Source of the DNA: Isochrysis galbana
Lineage: Eukaryota; Haptophyta; Isochrysidales; Isochrysidaceae
DNA length: 64,000 nt
Assembly: GCA_018136815.1 (NCBI GenBank)
Contig: CM030931.1
Location: 3,786,821 to 3,850,820 of the forward strand
Reading direction: 5' to 3'
Part shown: positions 50,300 to 63,170 of the stretch, piece after piece
How positions within the stretch are numbered: position 1 is the first letter of the stretch
Layout: each line of letters begins with the position of its first letter
Made by a program: the position numbers and the translations under genes
Notes under the pieces: model-generated
Databases searched by the model: none
The model's input: the letters and a program-made list of their open reading frames with translations, nothing else
What the model was told of the DNA's origin: nothing

Positions 50300-51464
50300 T
50301 AATTTTTAACAAATTTTTATGGGTCGCGGCGCGGCAAAGGAACGGGACTAGCGCTCACTCAAGACAGGACTCCCTGCCGCGGCAAGCTCAAGCACCTTTC
50401 CCCCTTATGCCACCCAGCTCTTCACTAGCTTTCTACCTGCGCTAGCCGGAGCACCCCTCCCTCCACACTCAGACAGCCCCCCACGCTAGGATCCTGTTAT
50501 GGTCTCGCAGGCAAGGGGACCTAATGGGAGGGTGAGGAGCAACTCCTCAGAGAGGAGCTTTGGGGAAGAAGATGTCTGAGTGGGGGCGCTATACCCTTGC
50601 GCTAGGCATGGGCAGCGACGCCGCCTCAAGACATGTCCTCCCTCTTGTCTTGAGTCTTGAGTCGAAATTTTTGGTGATTGAAACAGAGGGCGAGGGGGTT
50701 TGTGCTTCTTGGGTTGGTTGTAGTTGGAAGAGGGAGTGGAAGAGGGAGTGGGAGAGGGAGTGAGGTGTTGAAAGAGGGCCCAAGGCAGGGCACTGAGTTG
50801 TAGGTACTTGTTACTTGTGACCCACAAGAGTGGGGTGAAAACGATAAGTGTATCAGCATGGGTCTTGAGTTGAAATTTTTGTGCTTTGAACAGAGGGCGA
50901 GGGGGTTCGGGCTGTTTGGGTTGGTTGTAGTGTGAAGGGGGAGTGGGAGAGGGAGTCTAGTGTTGAAAGAGGGCCCAAGGCAGGGCACTGAGTTGTAGGT
51001 ACTTGTGACCCACAAGAGTGGGGTGAAGACGAGAAGTGTGTCAACATGTTGGAAAACAGAGGCATTGGGTGCTCTCCGTGGAAGATTGGTGGTTGTGAAG
51101 TGCCCTCCCATGTTGGGTGCACTGATGGTAGAGGTTTCCACCATGGGGAGGGCAGCTGAGCTGCCCTCCCACATGAGGTGCTCTTGGGGTGGGAGGGTTT
51201 CCCACTGTTGGAGGGGGTCTCAAAGACCCCCTGCATGATACGCAGAGCCATGGTGGCAACCTGTTCGGTGCCAGTGCTCGCCCCCCCGCGCGCTCGCGCG
51301 AGTGTGGTTTGGATGGGCTGGATGGGCTTTGAGAGGGCTTTCTGACGAGCCGCCTCGGGCGGCGTGGGGCGTCCCAGGTGGGGCGCAGTGGCGAGGGTCG
51401 CCTGGGGCTCGGGAGCGGTCGCGGCACGCTCCATAGTTCAAACTATAACAATAGTTTTTGATCC
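50300..51464 (-). mobile_element. Complete hairpin-ATGGAGCG retroposon-like element with 18-bp TSD
   Basis: TTTCTTTCAGAGGCTAAA is found at 50282-50299 and 51465-51482. The intact target (as in 39430-39450) shows it once, so the 1165 bp between are an insertion into the family-X ORF. On the minus strand the insert begins GGATCAAAAACTATTG, then TATAGTTTGAACTATGG (short hairpin around the start), with a 193-codon frame MERAATAPEPQATLATAPHL. It ends in an A-rich CATAAAAATTTG/TTAAAAATTA tail. Two ~190-bp direct repeats lie inside (about 50640-50840 and 50860-51040). A long duplication plus an A-rich 3' end suggests target-primed retroposition, but no RT is encoded. Confidence 0.8.
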
Positions 51465-51640
51465 TTTCTTTCAGAGGCTAAAGAAACAACGAGAGAATAT
51501 GGGGTTACACGCCCCGAGCAACAAACATATTAAGCAGATGATAAGCCCGCTGTACACGGTGGACAGGGATTTCAATATAGGAACGTCGAAGGACCTCTTG
51601 CAAGCGGCAAGGGGTCTGGACCTACGACACATCACCTAAA
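51465..51640 (+). pseudogene. Family-X ORF C-terminus (right part of split copy)
   Basis: FQRLKKQRENMGLHAPSNKH, then MISPLYTVDRDFNIGTSKDL and GLDLRHIT followed by a stop at 51637-51639. Together with 50170-50299 it forms one ORF end, split only by the 1165-bp insertion. This is the least damaged copy in the window. Confidence 0.6.
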
Positions 51641-51744
51641 GTAGCGAAACCTCTGAGTCGGAATCACAGCGGTTATTAAAGAGGAGCCTAAGATATTTAA
51701 GGGAGGATAACCCGAGCCAACACCGGAACAAAGGACGAACCACA

Positions 51745-51950
51745 GTCTCCCGCCCCCTTCTCTCCAACTCCTGGCCGAAGCAGCGCGCGCGGCCTCCCCG
51801 TAACCAGCTTCTCCGATAATGAGGGAACTGGGAAAGGGGGGCAGGGGGTTGTTAGGGGTCAAGGTCGGGTAGTAGGGAGGTACACTAGCACACTGCCTCA
51901 CGCCGCACACGTAGCGGGGAATTTTAAGAAGATTTTTTTTATTTAAGGGT
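51745..51950 (+). repeat. Dispersed family-X 3'-end repeat, copy 4
   Basis: Follows the family-X ORF stop by about 105 bp. CAGTCTCCCGCCCCCTTCTC ... GCCTCACGCCGCACACGTAG ... TTTTAAGAAGATTTTTTTTA. This ORF-to-repeat order is what links the repeat to the ORF. Confidence 0.75.
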
Positions 51951-51985
51951 ACCACTGAATAAGAGGTCGGTGGTATTCTTCATCT

Positions 51986-54900
51986 TCAGGGGGGAGGGGG
52001 GGGGGGGCGCCTCACAAGTAGGGGAGCAACGTTGCGGTGCGCTGCTTCCTCGCGCTCATGCCGCCAAAGCACCTCCATCGCTCGGCCTACACCGCGCGCA
52101 AAGGAGAGCTGCGGATGCTCGGCACTCGTCTCACCAGTAAGAACATTGCGGTACACGACACCTGCTGGCTTCTCGTGTTGCTCCCAACCGACGGGCAGCG
52201 TGGGGCACAGCGCGACGTCGGCAAGCCAAAGGCTCGCTTCGCCTCGCTCGCCGCCGTAGCGCAGCCCGAGGCAATCGGCCATCAGCACGACGCGCTTGAG
52301 CGGCCGCGGCGCCGAGTACGCCGCGCGCGCGCGCTGCGCGCCGAACTCCTCGCGGAGCCCATCGAGAAGCACGCGGGCGGCGGCAATGCCGCCCCGGCCT
52401 ACCTCGTTGAGGACCATCGCCTCGGCGAGGTCGCTTAAGCCGCGCGCTGTCTCGTCAGCCGGCGACACTTCAGGCGCCCACGCGCTGCGCGATGGCGGAA
52501 GGGCTGGAAGGCCGCCGACGCCCTCGACCCAGCCGTCACGCCCGGCAGCCACCTCCGCCATATTGGCCGCGACGGCGTGGCCGTCACGCTCAAAGATGAG
52601 GTAGGCAAGCTCGGGCGCGCGCGAAAGCGGCCGGTTGCAGCAGTTTGCGGGCACAGCGCGCCAGCGACGCAGGACTTCGGCGTAGACTTTGAGCAGCGGG
52701 TGCTCGCGCTGGCGTGTGCCGTCCCACTGGTTGTGAAAATTGGTAGGCCCGCCACTCACGCTCACCTCCTCACGCCAGTGTAGTGGCATTGGTACCATGG
52801 CAAAGGCGACGGCGATCCACAGCGCACGATACTCGCTCTGTCGACCAGAGGCAAGGTCGAGCCCGAGCGCGTGGGCAGCACGCAGCACATGCTCCGGCGT
52901 GAGCGGTGAGGCACCAGCGGCCGCGCGCGGTTGTGTGAGCAGCATCAGACCTTTGAGCTCGCCCACGAGTCCGGGGCCCATTGCCACCTCGGCGGCGATC
53001 CGGTTGACTAGCATGGAGCGCCAGTACGTGTCGGCCTCGACGTCACGCTGCAACGCACGCCGCCGCCACTCTCTTGCCGGTGGCTCACGCACAAGATTCA
53101 ATGAAGGCAGCGTTGCAGGCAGCGAGCCACGCGCACGTGCCACCTTTTGGTGGAGCACCGCGATGGCGCCAGAGATTCGGTAGGCCTTCTGCCGGTAAAG
53201 CTTGGCCATCACACCGCCCTCCTCCGCCGTTTGTAGCAGGTCCTTCAAATTTTGCGCCTCAGCGCGCCACACGAGTCGGAGCGCCTCAAGCTCATCAACT
53301 GCGTAGTCCTTGACACCGTCCGCCTTGCGTCGAGGACAGTGGGCGAGCGGGTGGCGCGCGCGCACGCACGCTGATGGCGCGGCCGCGCTAGTGCGTAGGA
53401 AACCGCCCTTGCCGCCGCTTGCGCAGTAGTAGCAGATGCGCGCCTGCATCTCCTCGATGCGCGCGGTAGCCACCACGGCACGCCGCGGCGCCCGACCCGA
53501 CGTTGCCCTGCTCGAAGAGCCCAACACTGAACCCAGCCGCTGCAGCGCCGAGCTAGAATAGCGCAAGTTGTACTCGGCTGACACGACCGTCTGCGAGTCG
53601 GGGACCGTCACTGGCGCCGCCTCCTCCATGGCTGCCATCGTCTGCGCGAGCAGTTCGCTGTAGACTGCAACGCGCGCGCGGGCGAGGCAAAGGTCCTCCT
53701 GAGCGGCCTTGTACGCCTCCTTTGCTTTGGCCTCGGCAGCCACCTGCGCGCGCCCAGCGACACCGAGCCGGGCAGAGCGCCAGAGCGCTAGCCCATTTGC
53801 GACGGCCTCCGGATCGCGCCGCCAGCCCATGCCTTTGACGCCGGACGCACCCTCGGCGGGCACCTCAGATGCGTCCTCGGGCACACCCTCGCCGGCCACC
53901 TCGCCATGGGCGGTGAGGGCGCCCTCATTGGTTGCCTCCCCGCCACCGGAAGATGCGGCCACCTCGCCACACTCGAGGTATCTCGCAGCACCCTCAAGCC
54001 GGTGGAGCTCGGCAGCCGAGGGCCATCGTCTGCGTGCAAGCCGGCGCAACTCCGCCAGCCGCACGCTCGCTACCTCCACCTCGTGCACCGCCTCGCACAG
54101 CCGGTCGGCGAGGCAGCCGGGCTCAGTGATGATCGACTGCGGCATTTGCACCTCTAACACCTCGATGCCGACGTACAATGCACCGAGCTGCTTCGCCGTC
54201 TGCCGCAGCCGGTCGTGCTCTATCCGTCGATTGCCTTCCGTGTCACCAAAGGCGGAGAGCAGCGCGCGAATCGCCTCAAGCTCCTCACGCCGCTGCGGCC
54301 GCCTTGACTCGTCGGCGCGGCCGCTCGGTCCCTCGGAGCGCCGGCGGTTCACGTCCGATGTGGTGGGCGAGTCACCCCGAATGACCACACGCACGTCGAC
54401 CGAGAGCGGGCAATCGGGCACGGGGCACACCTCCGTAATAGTCAGCGAGAGCCCGCCCTGCGGCAAATACCAATCGCTGAGCTCCTCGAGCAACGTGGCA
54501 CGCACCTTTTCACCCAGCTCCACTTCCGAGCCGCGCGACGAGCCACCCATCTCGAGGTCGAGCCTGAGTAGCGCATGCGCGTCGCGCTGCAGCGACACCT
54601 CCTCGGCGGCCAGGTCGGCCGCCACACGCACTTGTTGCTGCGCAAGTGCTAGGTCGTCGCGGAGCTTGAGCACGCGTCGCTTGGGCTGCAGCATGAAGGT
54701 GGGGCGCAGTGCCGCCTGACGCTGCAGCTGGAGTGACGCCACTTTAACTTGTGTGCGCGCCGCGTGCAAGCAGCGTAGCACCGCAAGCGAGCCCAAGGCG
54801 CGTTGCCAGCGGCGCAGCCGCGCGGCGCTCGCCTCAAGCTTGCTCGCCGCCGCGCCGCCGCGCTCGCCTGCCTGCGCGATGGCCTCCTCCACAAAGTCGC

Positions 54901-57900
54901 TGCCCGGCACGTGCGCGAGCCAGGCGTCGAGCATGCCGAGCCAGCCCGCGAACCACGGCGCCGCCTCGCGCCGCGAACCGCTCAGCCTAGCCGCGACAAT
55001 TACATGCTCGAGGCACCGCCACGCGCCCTCGACCTGCCACCGCATTTCGAGGGCGCGCCACGCCAGATCGGCCGCCGCATCCAACGGCGCACCAGCTCGT
55101 ACCGTCTCGCTCTGTGCGGCGAGCAATTCGAAGGCGGAGCGAGCCTCGCCGCCCAACGCCAGACTCGCGCGTTCCTCCTCCTCGGCCGAAGGCTCCTCAC
55201 CAGACGGCTTGAGCTGGGTCAAGCTTTGTCGGATCGAGGCCCATCGGCCGGACTTTCGCCGCGGCGGCTCTGGCAACTCGCGCTCGGGTGCGTGCGACTC
55301 GGGCTCAAGGGCCAGCCGCTCGGGATCTGGCGCTGGCAGCTCGGCGCTACCCAACTCTTCACCCAAGCTAACACTCCTATGCTGCTCGTCGGCCGGCAGC
55401 GCATCAGGTGGCGTCAGCTCCTCTGTGGCTGGCGGGGGAGCCGGTTCCGCCCTGCCCGCCATTGCCACCTCCTCCTCCTTCACCACCGCCACGCGCTCCT
55501 TCACCTCCTCCATCTCCGTGTGTGCTGCCTCCTCGGCCTCCGTGGGCGACGTTTCCACGGCCTCCGTGCACGACGCCTCGCGCCTCTCCGCTTCCTCAAT
55601 GAGGACACGCGCGTGTGGCATCAGCGCGGTCAGTTCGGCGACCGCCTGGTGCTGCGCGGCATCAGCGGCAGCGCCAAGCGCGACGGCCGCATCGGAGGCC
55701 TCCACGGCAACGTCGCGCCCGTTGACGATCGGCACACACACGGTGAGATCAAAGCGCGCTAGCTTGGAAAGCGTCGACAGCCGATGCTGCCAATAGGCGG
55801 TGCGGATACGCGCGGCGCTCACACGCATGACCTCATGCAGGTGCATTGTCTCCCCGTCGAGAGGCCGGTCCGAACAAAGCAGCGTGCGGTGGAGGCTCCT
55901 GCGCCGGTGCGCCTCCTCGAGCTGCCGTTCGCGCGCGCGCCGGCGCGCGCGCAGCCCGCGGTGGAGCGCTTGCATGGCGGCGGCCGCGCGGTGCCGCATG
56001 TCGCGCTGGCGTGCCCATTCGGCCGAGCGGAAGCGGCCGAGCCAGCGCGTGGCCATCACGTTGGCAGTGAGTTCGGCACGCTGCACCTGACGATCCGGGT
56101 CGAGCCGTGCCGTGCCGTCGGTGGTCAGCCGGTGCACGAAGAAGGAGCCGGCCGCCTCCGCCTCACGCCGCTTGCGCCTGCGGCGGTCGAGCACCACCTT
56201 GGTTAGGATGCGCGATATGGTCCGCTCAGCTCGCTCAATCTGATTCGCGCGCCGGATGGCCTCGACCTGGCCTGAGCGTTGCCGACCCATGCGGCCACGT
56301 GTCACTGCCTGCACGCGCATTATCGCCTGCTGCTCGAGCTCGTCGCGCAGGCCACGCAGGTGCGCAGCGAACACACCAGGCTCGCCGTACACCAGCTCCT
56401 CGAGCGTGTGCCAAACGAGACGTGCACGGCGGGCCGCCTCGGCACGACGTGCCTCCTCCTCATCGCCCTTGCCGGCGGCCGGCCAAATCGACGCCGGCAG
56501 CTCCCACGACCGCCGGCCCCCTTTGGGAGGCGAGGGCGAGCCGCCAATGCGTCTACCACTCGGCCACGGGAGCGCACTTGCGGGACGGCGGGGGGGCGTT
56601 GATACCGACAGCCGGCCGGCAGCGGCCGCGACGCCGGCCGAGGGGGGCAGCGCGGAGCGCGGCCGGCCCACCCGCTCGGGGCTGCCCACCGGCAAAAGCT
56701 CGAGCGTTGAGCGCGACGCGCGCATGGGCGACCCGCCATTGGCGGCGGCCCGCGTGCCGGACCGTTCGGGCAGTGCGAGCGCTGCGGCCGAGGCGGGGCG
56801 GCCGAGGCGCGCGAGGGGTGCGCTTGCCGCCTCGTGCGCCGGCGATGGCAGTAACTTGAGCTCAGACCGCGGCCGCTTGAGCCGGCTGCCCGCGCAGGAC
56901 ATGGCGGTGAGGATGTGGCGTGACGCCTCGTGCATCCGGCCTATGTCCTCAAAGCGATGGTTATGCAACTCGGCGAGGCTGGGCGGCATCGAGCGCGGCG
57001 TTTCCCAACGGTGCGAGTGCACATCGAACCAGTGGAGAAGCAACGGGTCATGCTCGAATGGAAGCGGTAAAAAGACGGCCGCCTCGGACAGTCCGACAAG
57101 CGTCGCTGTGTGCCGCTCCTCAGAGAAGACGTCGAGCATGTGGCGCGTCGCGAGCGGCGGTGGCCTCGCGCCTGTCGGTGCGAGCCGCACGCGCGTGCCG
57201 GCGCACCCGCCCTCGGCGGAGGCTGTCGCCGCGCGCTCGTCTGCCTGCCTTGCGAGCGCGGCGCCCAAGCTGGGCGCAAGCCCGACGCTCCGTTGCTCCT
57301 CGCGGCATTCGACAACCGCCTCGACGACGAGCGTGGTGGCTACACGAAGCGCGAGCAGCAGGTGACCAAGCTGCACACGCCTTGCAGACAGACCGGTGCG
57401 CCGCCACGCCGCCAGCTGCGCCGGATCATCATCTCGCGGTGCAGCCGGTGGGAGCCGCGCACAGAGCAGCGAGAAGCGCCGGATCCGCAGCAACACCTCA
57501 CGGTGCCGCTCCATCGCGGCGGTGAGCTGACCTTCGGCCTGACCGGCGAGGCGCATCGGTGCGGTCTTGCGCGGTGGCAGCAGGCTAGGCGGCTCGGAGC
57601 ATGAGAGCGCCTCGTCGATCCAGCCTGCCCACACTGAGCGCGCACGCTCCGTCTCGCGCTGCTCGTACCACGGCGGCGAGCGGGGCGGCGGCGATGTGGG
57701 CACGGTGGAGAGGGTGACGCGTAGCGCTGCACGCCGGCGTGCCTCGCAGGGCGTGAAGGACGGGCATAGGGCGCCCCCCGGCGAGAGCGGCGGCGCGGCC
57801 GCCCCGCTGGGCCTCCCTTCTCGCGAGCCCTGGGGCCGACGCAAGGGCGGCGAAGTGGGAGTCACCCACGCTCGGGAGGGGGCGGATGCGGTGGGGGGCG

Positions 57901-58099
57901 GACGGAGGAGCGAGAGGAGCGCCATTTCCTCGCCTTGACCCCTCGTTGCGTCGCCTTCGGCGGCCCTCGGCGAACCGCGCAGCGCCGCGTCGGCCTGAGA
58001 CGAGGGGGTGAGGGCGGAAGGCAGGGTCGGGGAGCGGCGGGCGTATGGTGTGTGGTCTGGTGCAGGTCGACGAAGGGCCATGGTAGTACAAGCCGACAC
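51986..58099 (-). CDS. Giant IQ/WW-domain protein (2037 residues), cytoskeletal or ciliary type
   Basis: A single open frame. The N terminus is a Pro/Ser/Arg-rich disordered region; HWFDVHSHRWETPRSMP at ~354 is a partial WW-like strand. IQ motifs follow at ~593 (MRVQAVTRGRMGRQR) and ~705 (AAAMQALHRGLRARRRAR), where calmodulin-type light chains bind. A long acidic Glu-rich segment (~850-1000) and helical, coiled-coil-prone regions make up the middle. A Cys/His cluster (ICYYCASGG ... HPLAHC) at ~1553 could bind zinc. Near the C terminus are two WW-type modules, LHWREEVSVSGGPTNFHNQW ... EHPLL (~1768) and LPVGWEQHEKPAGVVYRNVL ... TSAEHP (~1965), of the kind that ends ...HP in ciliary proteins such as CEP164. 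It ends in poly-Pro. A basal body, ciliary or cytoskeletal role is inferred. Met codons shortly downstream (58081, 57925) are alternative starts. Confidence 0.75.
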   Translation of the reverse strand: MSACTTMALRRPAPDHTPYARRSPTLPSALTPSSQADAALRGSPRAAEGDATRGQGEEMALLSLLRPPPTASAPSRAWVTPTSPPLRRPQGSREGRPSGAAAPPLSPGGALCPSFTPCEARRRAALRVTLSTVPTSPPPRSPPWYEQRETERARSVWAGWIDEALSCSEPPSLLPPRKTAPMRLAGQAEGQLTAAMERHREVLLRIRRFSLLCARLPPAAPRDDDPAQLAAWRRTGLSARRVQLGHLLLALRVATTLVVEAVVECREEQRSVGLAPSLGAALARQADERAATASAEGGCAGTRVRLAPTGARPPPLATRHMLDVFSEERHTATLVGLSEAAVFLPLPFEHDPLLLHWFDVHSHRWETPRSMPPSLAELHNHRFEDIGRMHEASRHILTAMSCAGSRLKRPRSELKLLPSPAHEAASAPLARLGRPASAAALALPERSGTRAAANGGSPMRASRSTLELLPVGSPERVGRPRSALPPSAGVAAAAGRLSVSTPPRRPASALPWPSGRRIGGSPSPPKGGRRSWELPASIWPAAGKGDEEEARRAEAARRARLVWHTLEELVYGEPGVFAAHLRGLRDELEQQAIMRVQAVTRGRMGRQRSGQVEAIRRANQIERAERTISRILTKVVLDRRRRKRREAEAAGSFFVHRLTTDGTARLDPDRQVQRAELTANVMATRWLGRFRSAEWARQRDMRHRAAAAMQALHRGLRARRRARERQLEEAHRRRSLHRTLLCSDRPLDGETMHLHEVMRVSAARIRTAYWQHRLSTLSKLARFDLTVCVPIVNGRDVAVEASDAAVALGAAADAAQHQAVAELTALMPHARVLIEEAERREASCTEAVETSPTEAEEAAHTEMEEVKERVAVVKEEEVAMAGRAEPAPPPATEELTPPDALPADEQHRSVSLGEELGSAELPAPDPERLALEPESHAPERELPEPPRRKSGRWASIRQSLTQLKPSGEEPSAEEEERASLALGGEARSAFELLAAQSETVRAGAPLDAAADLAWRALEMRWQVEGAWRCLEHVIVAARLSGSRREAAPWFAGWLGMLDAWLAHVPGSDFVEEAIAQAGERGGAAASKLEASAARLRRWQRALGSLAVLRCLHAARTQVKVASLQLQRQAALRPTFMLQPKRRVLKLRDDLALAQQQVRVAADLAAEEVSLQRDAHALLRLDLEMGGSSRGSEVELGEKVRATLLEELSDWYLPQGGLSLTITEVCPVPDCPLSVDVRVVIRGDSPTTSDVNRRRSEGPSGRADESRRPQRREELEAIRALLSAFGDTEGNRRIEHDRLRQTAKQLGALYVGIEVLEVQMPQSIITEPGCLADRLCEAVHEVEVASVRLAELRRLARRRWPSAAELHRLEGAARYLECGEVAASSGGGEATNEGALTAHGEVAGEGVPEDASEVPAEGASGVKGMGWRRDPEAVANGLALWRSARLGVAGRAQVAAEAKAKEAYKAAQEDLCLARARVAVYSELLAQTMAAMEEAAPVTVPDSQTVVSAEYNLRYSSSALQRLGSVLGSSSRATSGRAPRRAVVATARIEEMQARICYYCASGGKGGFLRTSAAAPSACVRARHPLAHCPRRKADGVKDYAVDELEALRLVWRAEAQNLKDLLQTAEEGGVMAKLYRQKAYRISGAIAVLHQKVARARGSLPATLPSLNLVREPPAREWRRRALQRDVEADTYWRSMLVNRIAAEVAMGPGLVGELKGLMLLTQPRAAAGASPLTPEHVLRAAHALGLDLASGRQSEYRALWIAVAFAMVPMPLHWREEVSVSGGPTNFHNQWDGTRQREHPLLKVYAEVLRRWRAVPANCCNRPLSRAPELAYLIFERDGHAVAANMAEVAAGRDGWVEGVGGLPALPPSRSAWAPEVSPADETARGLSDLAEAMVLNEVGRGGIAAARVLLDGLREEFGAQRARAAYSAPRPLKRVVLMADCLGLRYGGERGEASLWLADVALCPTLPVGWEQHEKPAGVVYRNVLTGETSAEHPQLSFARGVGRAMEVLWRHEREEAAHRNVAPLLVRRPPPPPP

Positions 58100-60370
<2,271 letters not shown>

Positions 60371-61329
60371 GTTACGCCCGCCTCTCTAACGGTCGGAGAA
60401 GAGACGCCGCGAGAGGCGCCGAGAGCCTTCGCGCGGGGCCGTTTTGTTTTTGTTTTTGTTTTTGTGTTCGCTCCAGGACTGCTTTGAGAGATCTCACGAA
60501 AGGGAAGATACTAACTACCCCATCACCAGAACTAGAACTATCTCTTAACCCTAGTATATGCCTAAAAACGGGATTTTGAGTGCTTGAATATCGGCTGTGG
60601 GACTCTGCGAGGCCCATATTTTTGGCTGGGAGGCCAGCACATAGGCGGACTAGAACCCCCTAAGCAGCACAGCATAAGGACATGAGCTTAAAATACCTTT
60701 TACGTGGTGCGAAAACGCCGAAATCACGAAATTTGTCAAAAACGCAAAAAAACCTCCGACTACTCCATAAGACAACGGTGGCACGAAAAAAAGCACTGAA
60801 GATGGTGTAGTAGGCGCCCGTGCCGTCATTGCACGCCAAGCACCTGAGTTGGAAGCGTTTGGGTGACTCCATTGCACACTCTGCATGGTCGGGGGGGGGG
60901 GGGCGTTCGCGCGAGCAGAGAGCGCAGGGGGCTCCCGCCAGGTTTTTGTGGCAACGTTCTCCCGCGCTTCCAAAACCAAGCATAATTTACGAATTTATTA
61001 CAGGCACTGGTGCCCAAGCCGGTAGGGGGCCTCATATCAGCCCTAGAGGGCCCCTATAGCCCTCTCACGGCCCTTGGAGCCTGGAGGCTCCCTATAGCCA
61101 TATATGTACTATAAATAGCGTGTCAGAGCAAGGCTGATCTCACTCTTGGAGATTGCCTGCGAGGGCGCGCCGGCAGCTAGCGCGGAATGCGGTTCTTGGT
61201 GGGAGCTCATGGAGCTTTCCTCGGGGTTGACTACGGGCATGGTGATCGACGCACGACGTACGACGCACGGAGGGCGCGGAAGTGTGGAAGAAGGAGGCTT
61301 GTGGGAGGTGGTGGCAGGCGACTGGGGGT
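60371..61329. other. Intergenic; no gene seen
   Basis: A TTTTTG run at 60440-60465, then mixed sequence. 61020-61110 has repeated GGCCCCTATAGCC-like words. No recognisable coding or RNA gene. Confidence 0.4.
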
Positions 61330-61690
61330 GGCTCAGGCGCGTGCTCGACTTGTATTGACTCGTTGACTCGGGGTATAGACTTGGGAACTCGGGGGGACTC
61401 GCTTGGGAACACGGTGGGCCTCGACGAAGTTGCTACAAAAAGCTCGAGGACACAGAGCCACACAAACTAAACCAAACGGGGCGAAAACTAACCACACCCG
61501 GACGGACGGCCAGGCGTCGGCACCAGGGCAACTCAGCAACGCGCAGACATGCGACAGAGGGGAGGCCGACACAACGAGGGCAGATCTCGTTGGGGAGCTA
61601 TGACCGATAGATGAGAGAAGACAACAGACGGTCATGGAACATTTGATGACATCGAGAGAAGGTAAGAGAAGAGGGCCGGAGGCGACGGAC
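61330..61690 (-). repeat. LTR-like repeat A, second copy
   Basis: Reverse complement shares ordered blocks with 18830-19140 (CTTCTCTTACCTTCTCTCGA, GTCATCAAATGTTCCATGAC, TCGCATGTCTGCGCG, GTGGTTAGTTTTCGCCCCG). It is located 3' of the gypsy pol fragment on the same strand. Confidence 0.6.
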
Positions 61691-62289
61691 GGCACGCCGA
61701 GGGAAAGAACCTGCCGCGGGGGGCGAGGGACCGAGGGCACGGCGGCGGGTTATCTCTTCGAACAGTCAAGTCAAAAACGACCTCTCTTTACCGAGTCCTT
61801 GTGGTGGTATCGGGGGTCATCGCCAAATCTTGTATTTGTTCTCTGAGTTGTTGGATTGCCTCGTTCGCTAGACGGATATGTTCTCGAAACCGCATTTTGT
61901 TTTGTTCTAATTGACCAACTTCCGAATTGTTTTAATACTATTTTGAAATATATTAGAAGTCAATTTCATATTCTGTAATTGATTAATAATGCGATCGAAT
62001 AACTCTATACCCTATTCCTATTCGCTAGCTTTTATAACCACCTTATGATTATCGATTTGTTTCGAGAGTTGTTCCACCAAGCCCGTCATTTGTTTGTTGT
62101 ATTCACGGCCACATTTTTTTAGAGACCTCCTAGCTCACGAGCGGCCAGGTGGCGGTGCGCGGCGCCAGGAGAGAGGGAGGCGGCGGCGGCCAAGCAGCCA
62201 CCCGCGTCAAAAAACAAGCGCCCCCACCGGCTGTGATCGAAGATTGAGCTTTCGAAAGGATCGACTCGAATTCAGAAAGGATCGAGCTA

Positions 62290-63170
62290 GCGAGCTCGTC
62301 GGTAGAGAGCGCTTGACGCAATTCGTCGGCGTGAGGCATGCCCACATCGAGATACGAGGAGGCAATCGACTCCGGAGATTCCGATGCTTGACGAGCGAGC
62401 CTATCGTTTGCTTGTTGGCGGCGAGCGGTGAGCGTGGATGAAGTAACCGCGGCGGCGACTATGTCGTGAATTTCAGAAGAATCGAAAGAATGGGCGTCAC
62501 TCTCCTCGAGATGGAGAGGATCGTGATCGGGCTCGAGAGCAACTAAGCGGGATCAGCCGTCGGCGTCCCAGTGAGTGACTCCAGGTTTGTGCACGACGTC
62601 GAATCTATATTCGGCTAGCTTTAGGACCCATCGCATGAGGCGCGAGGCTGGACCACCGGTGACTTGATCTTTCATCGTGTGAAGCCAGCGCAAAGCTGAA
62701 TGGTCTACGACGAGGGTGAAGTGGCGACCCCAAAGATAAGGCCTCCAATTTCGGATCGATTCTAGCGCTGCTAGAAGTTCGATTTCAGTGACTGTCCAAT
62801 GGCGCTCAGCCGGACTCAAGCTACGACCGTAGTATGCAACGACGCGCTCTCTCCCTTCGTCGTCTTTTTGGGCGAGGACGCCGGCGATGCCGAGCTTGCT
62901 AGCACCGTCGGTTTTAACGAGGAAAGGACGGTCGTCTCGAGGAGGTGCAAGTACGGGTTCTTCACAGATAGCTTGCTTGAGATCTTCGATAGCCTGTCGA
63001 CAGGCTTCTGTTTGCGACTCGACCGGGACGTCGCACCCTTTCCGCGTGAGAGCGGTTAACGGCGCCGCACGGATCGCAAAACGACGGATGAAACGGCGGT
63101 AGTAGGAGCACAATCCAAGGAACGAACGGACGGCTTCGATCGAGTTGATTTGGGTTGGGGGTACCAAATG
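62290..63170 (-). pseudogene. Ty3/gypsy pol fragment: RT thumb, RNase H, nonsense mutation
   Basis: On the minus strand INSIEAVRSFLGLCSYYRRF (RT connection), PLTALTRKGC, LVKTDGASKLGIAGVLAQKD (RNase H start), VVAYYGRSLSPAERHWTVTE, ELLAALESIRNWRPYLWGRH, VVDHSALRWL and FDVVHKPGVTHWDADG are all in frame. A TGA stop at 62553 then replaces the Leu of DADGLSR. Beyond the stop the frame goes on (SRLVALEPDHDP ... VAAAVTSSTLTARRQQ) as in 19127-19807. The RT palm with YxDD is missing upstream, where a hairpin-ATGGAGCG element is joined at about 63170. Non-functional. Confidence 0.9.

Noticed and set aside
54753-57365. Long plus-strand frames (347, 369 and 336 codons) opposite the giant protein
   Set aside because: Antisense shadows of a GC-rich coding region. 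The minus-strand frame has IQ and WW motifs; the plus frames have none.
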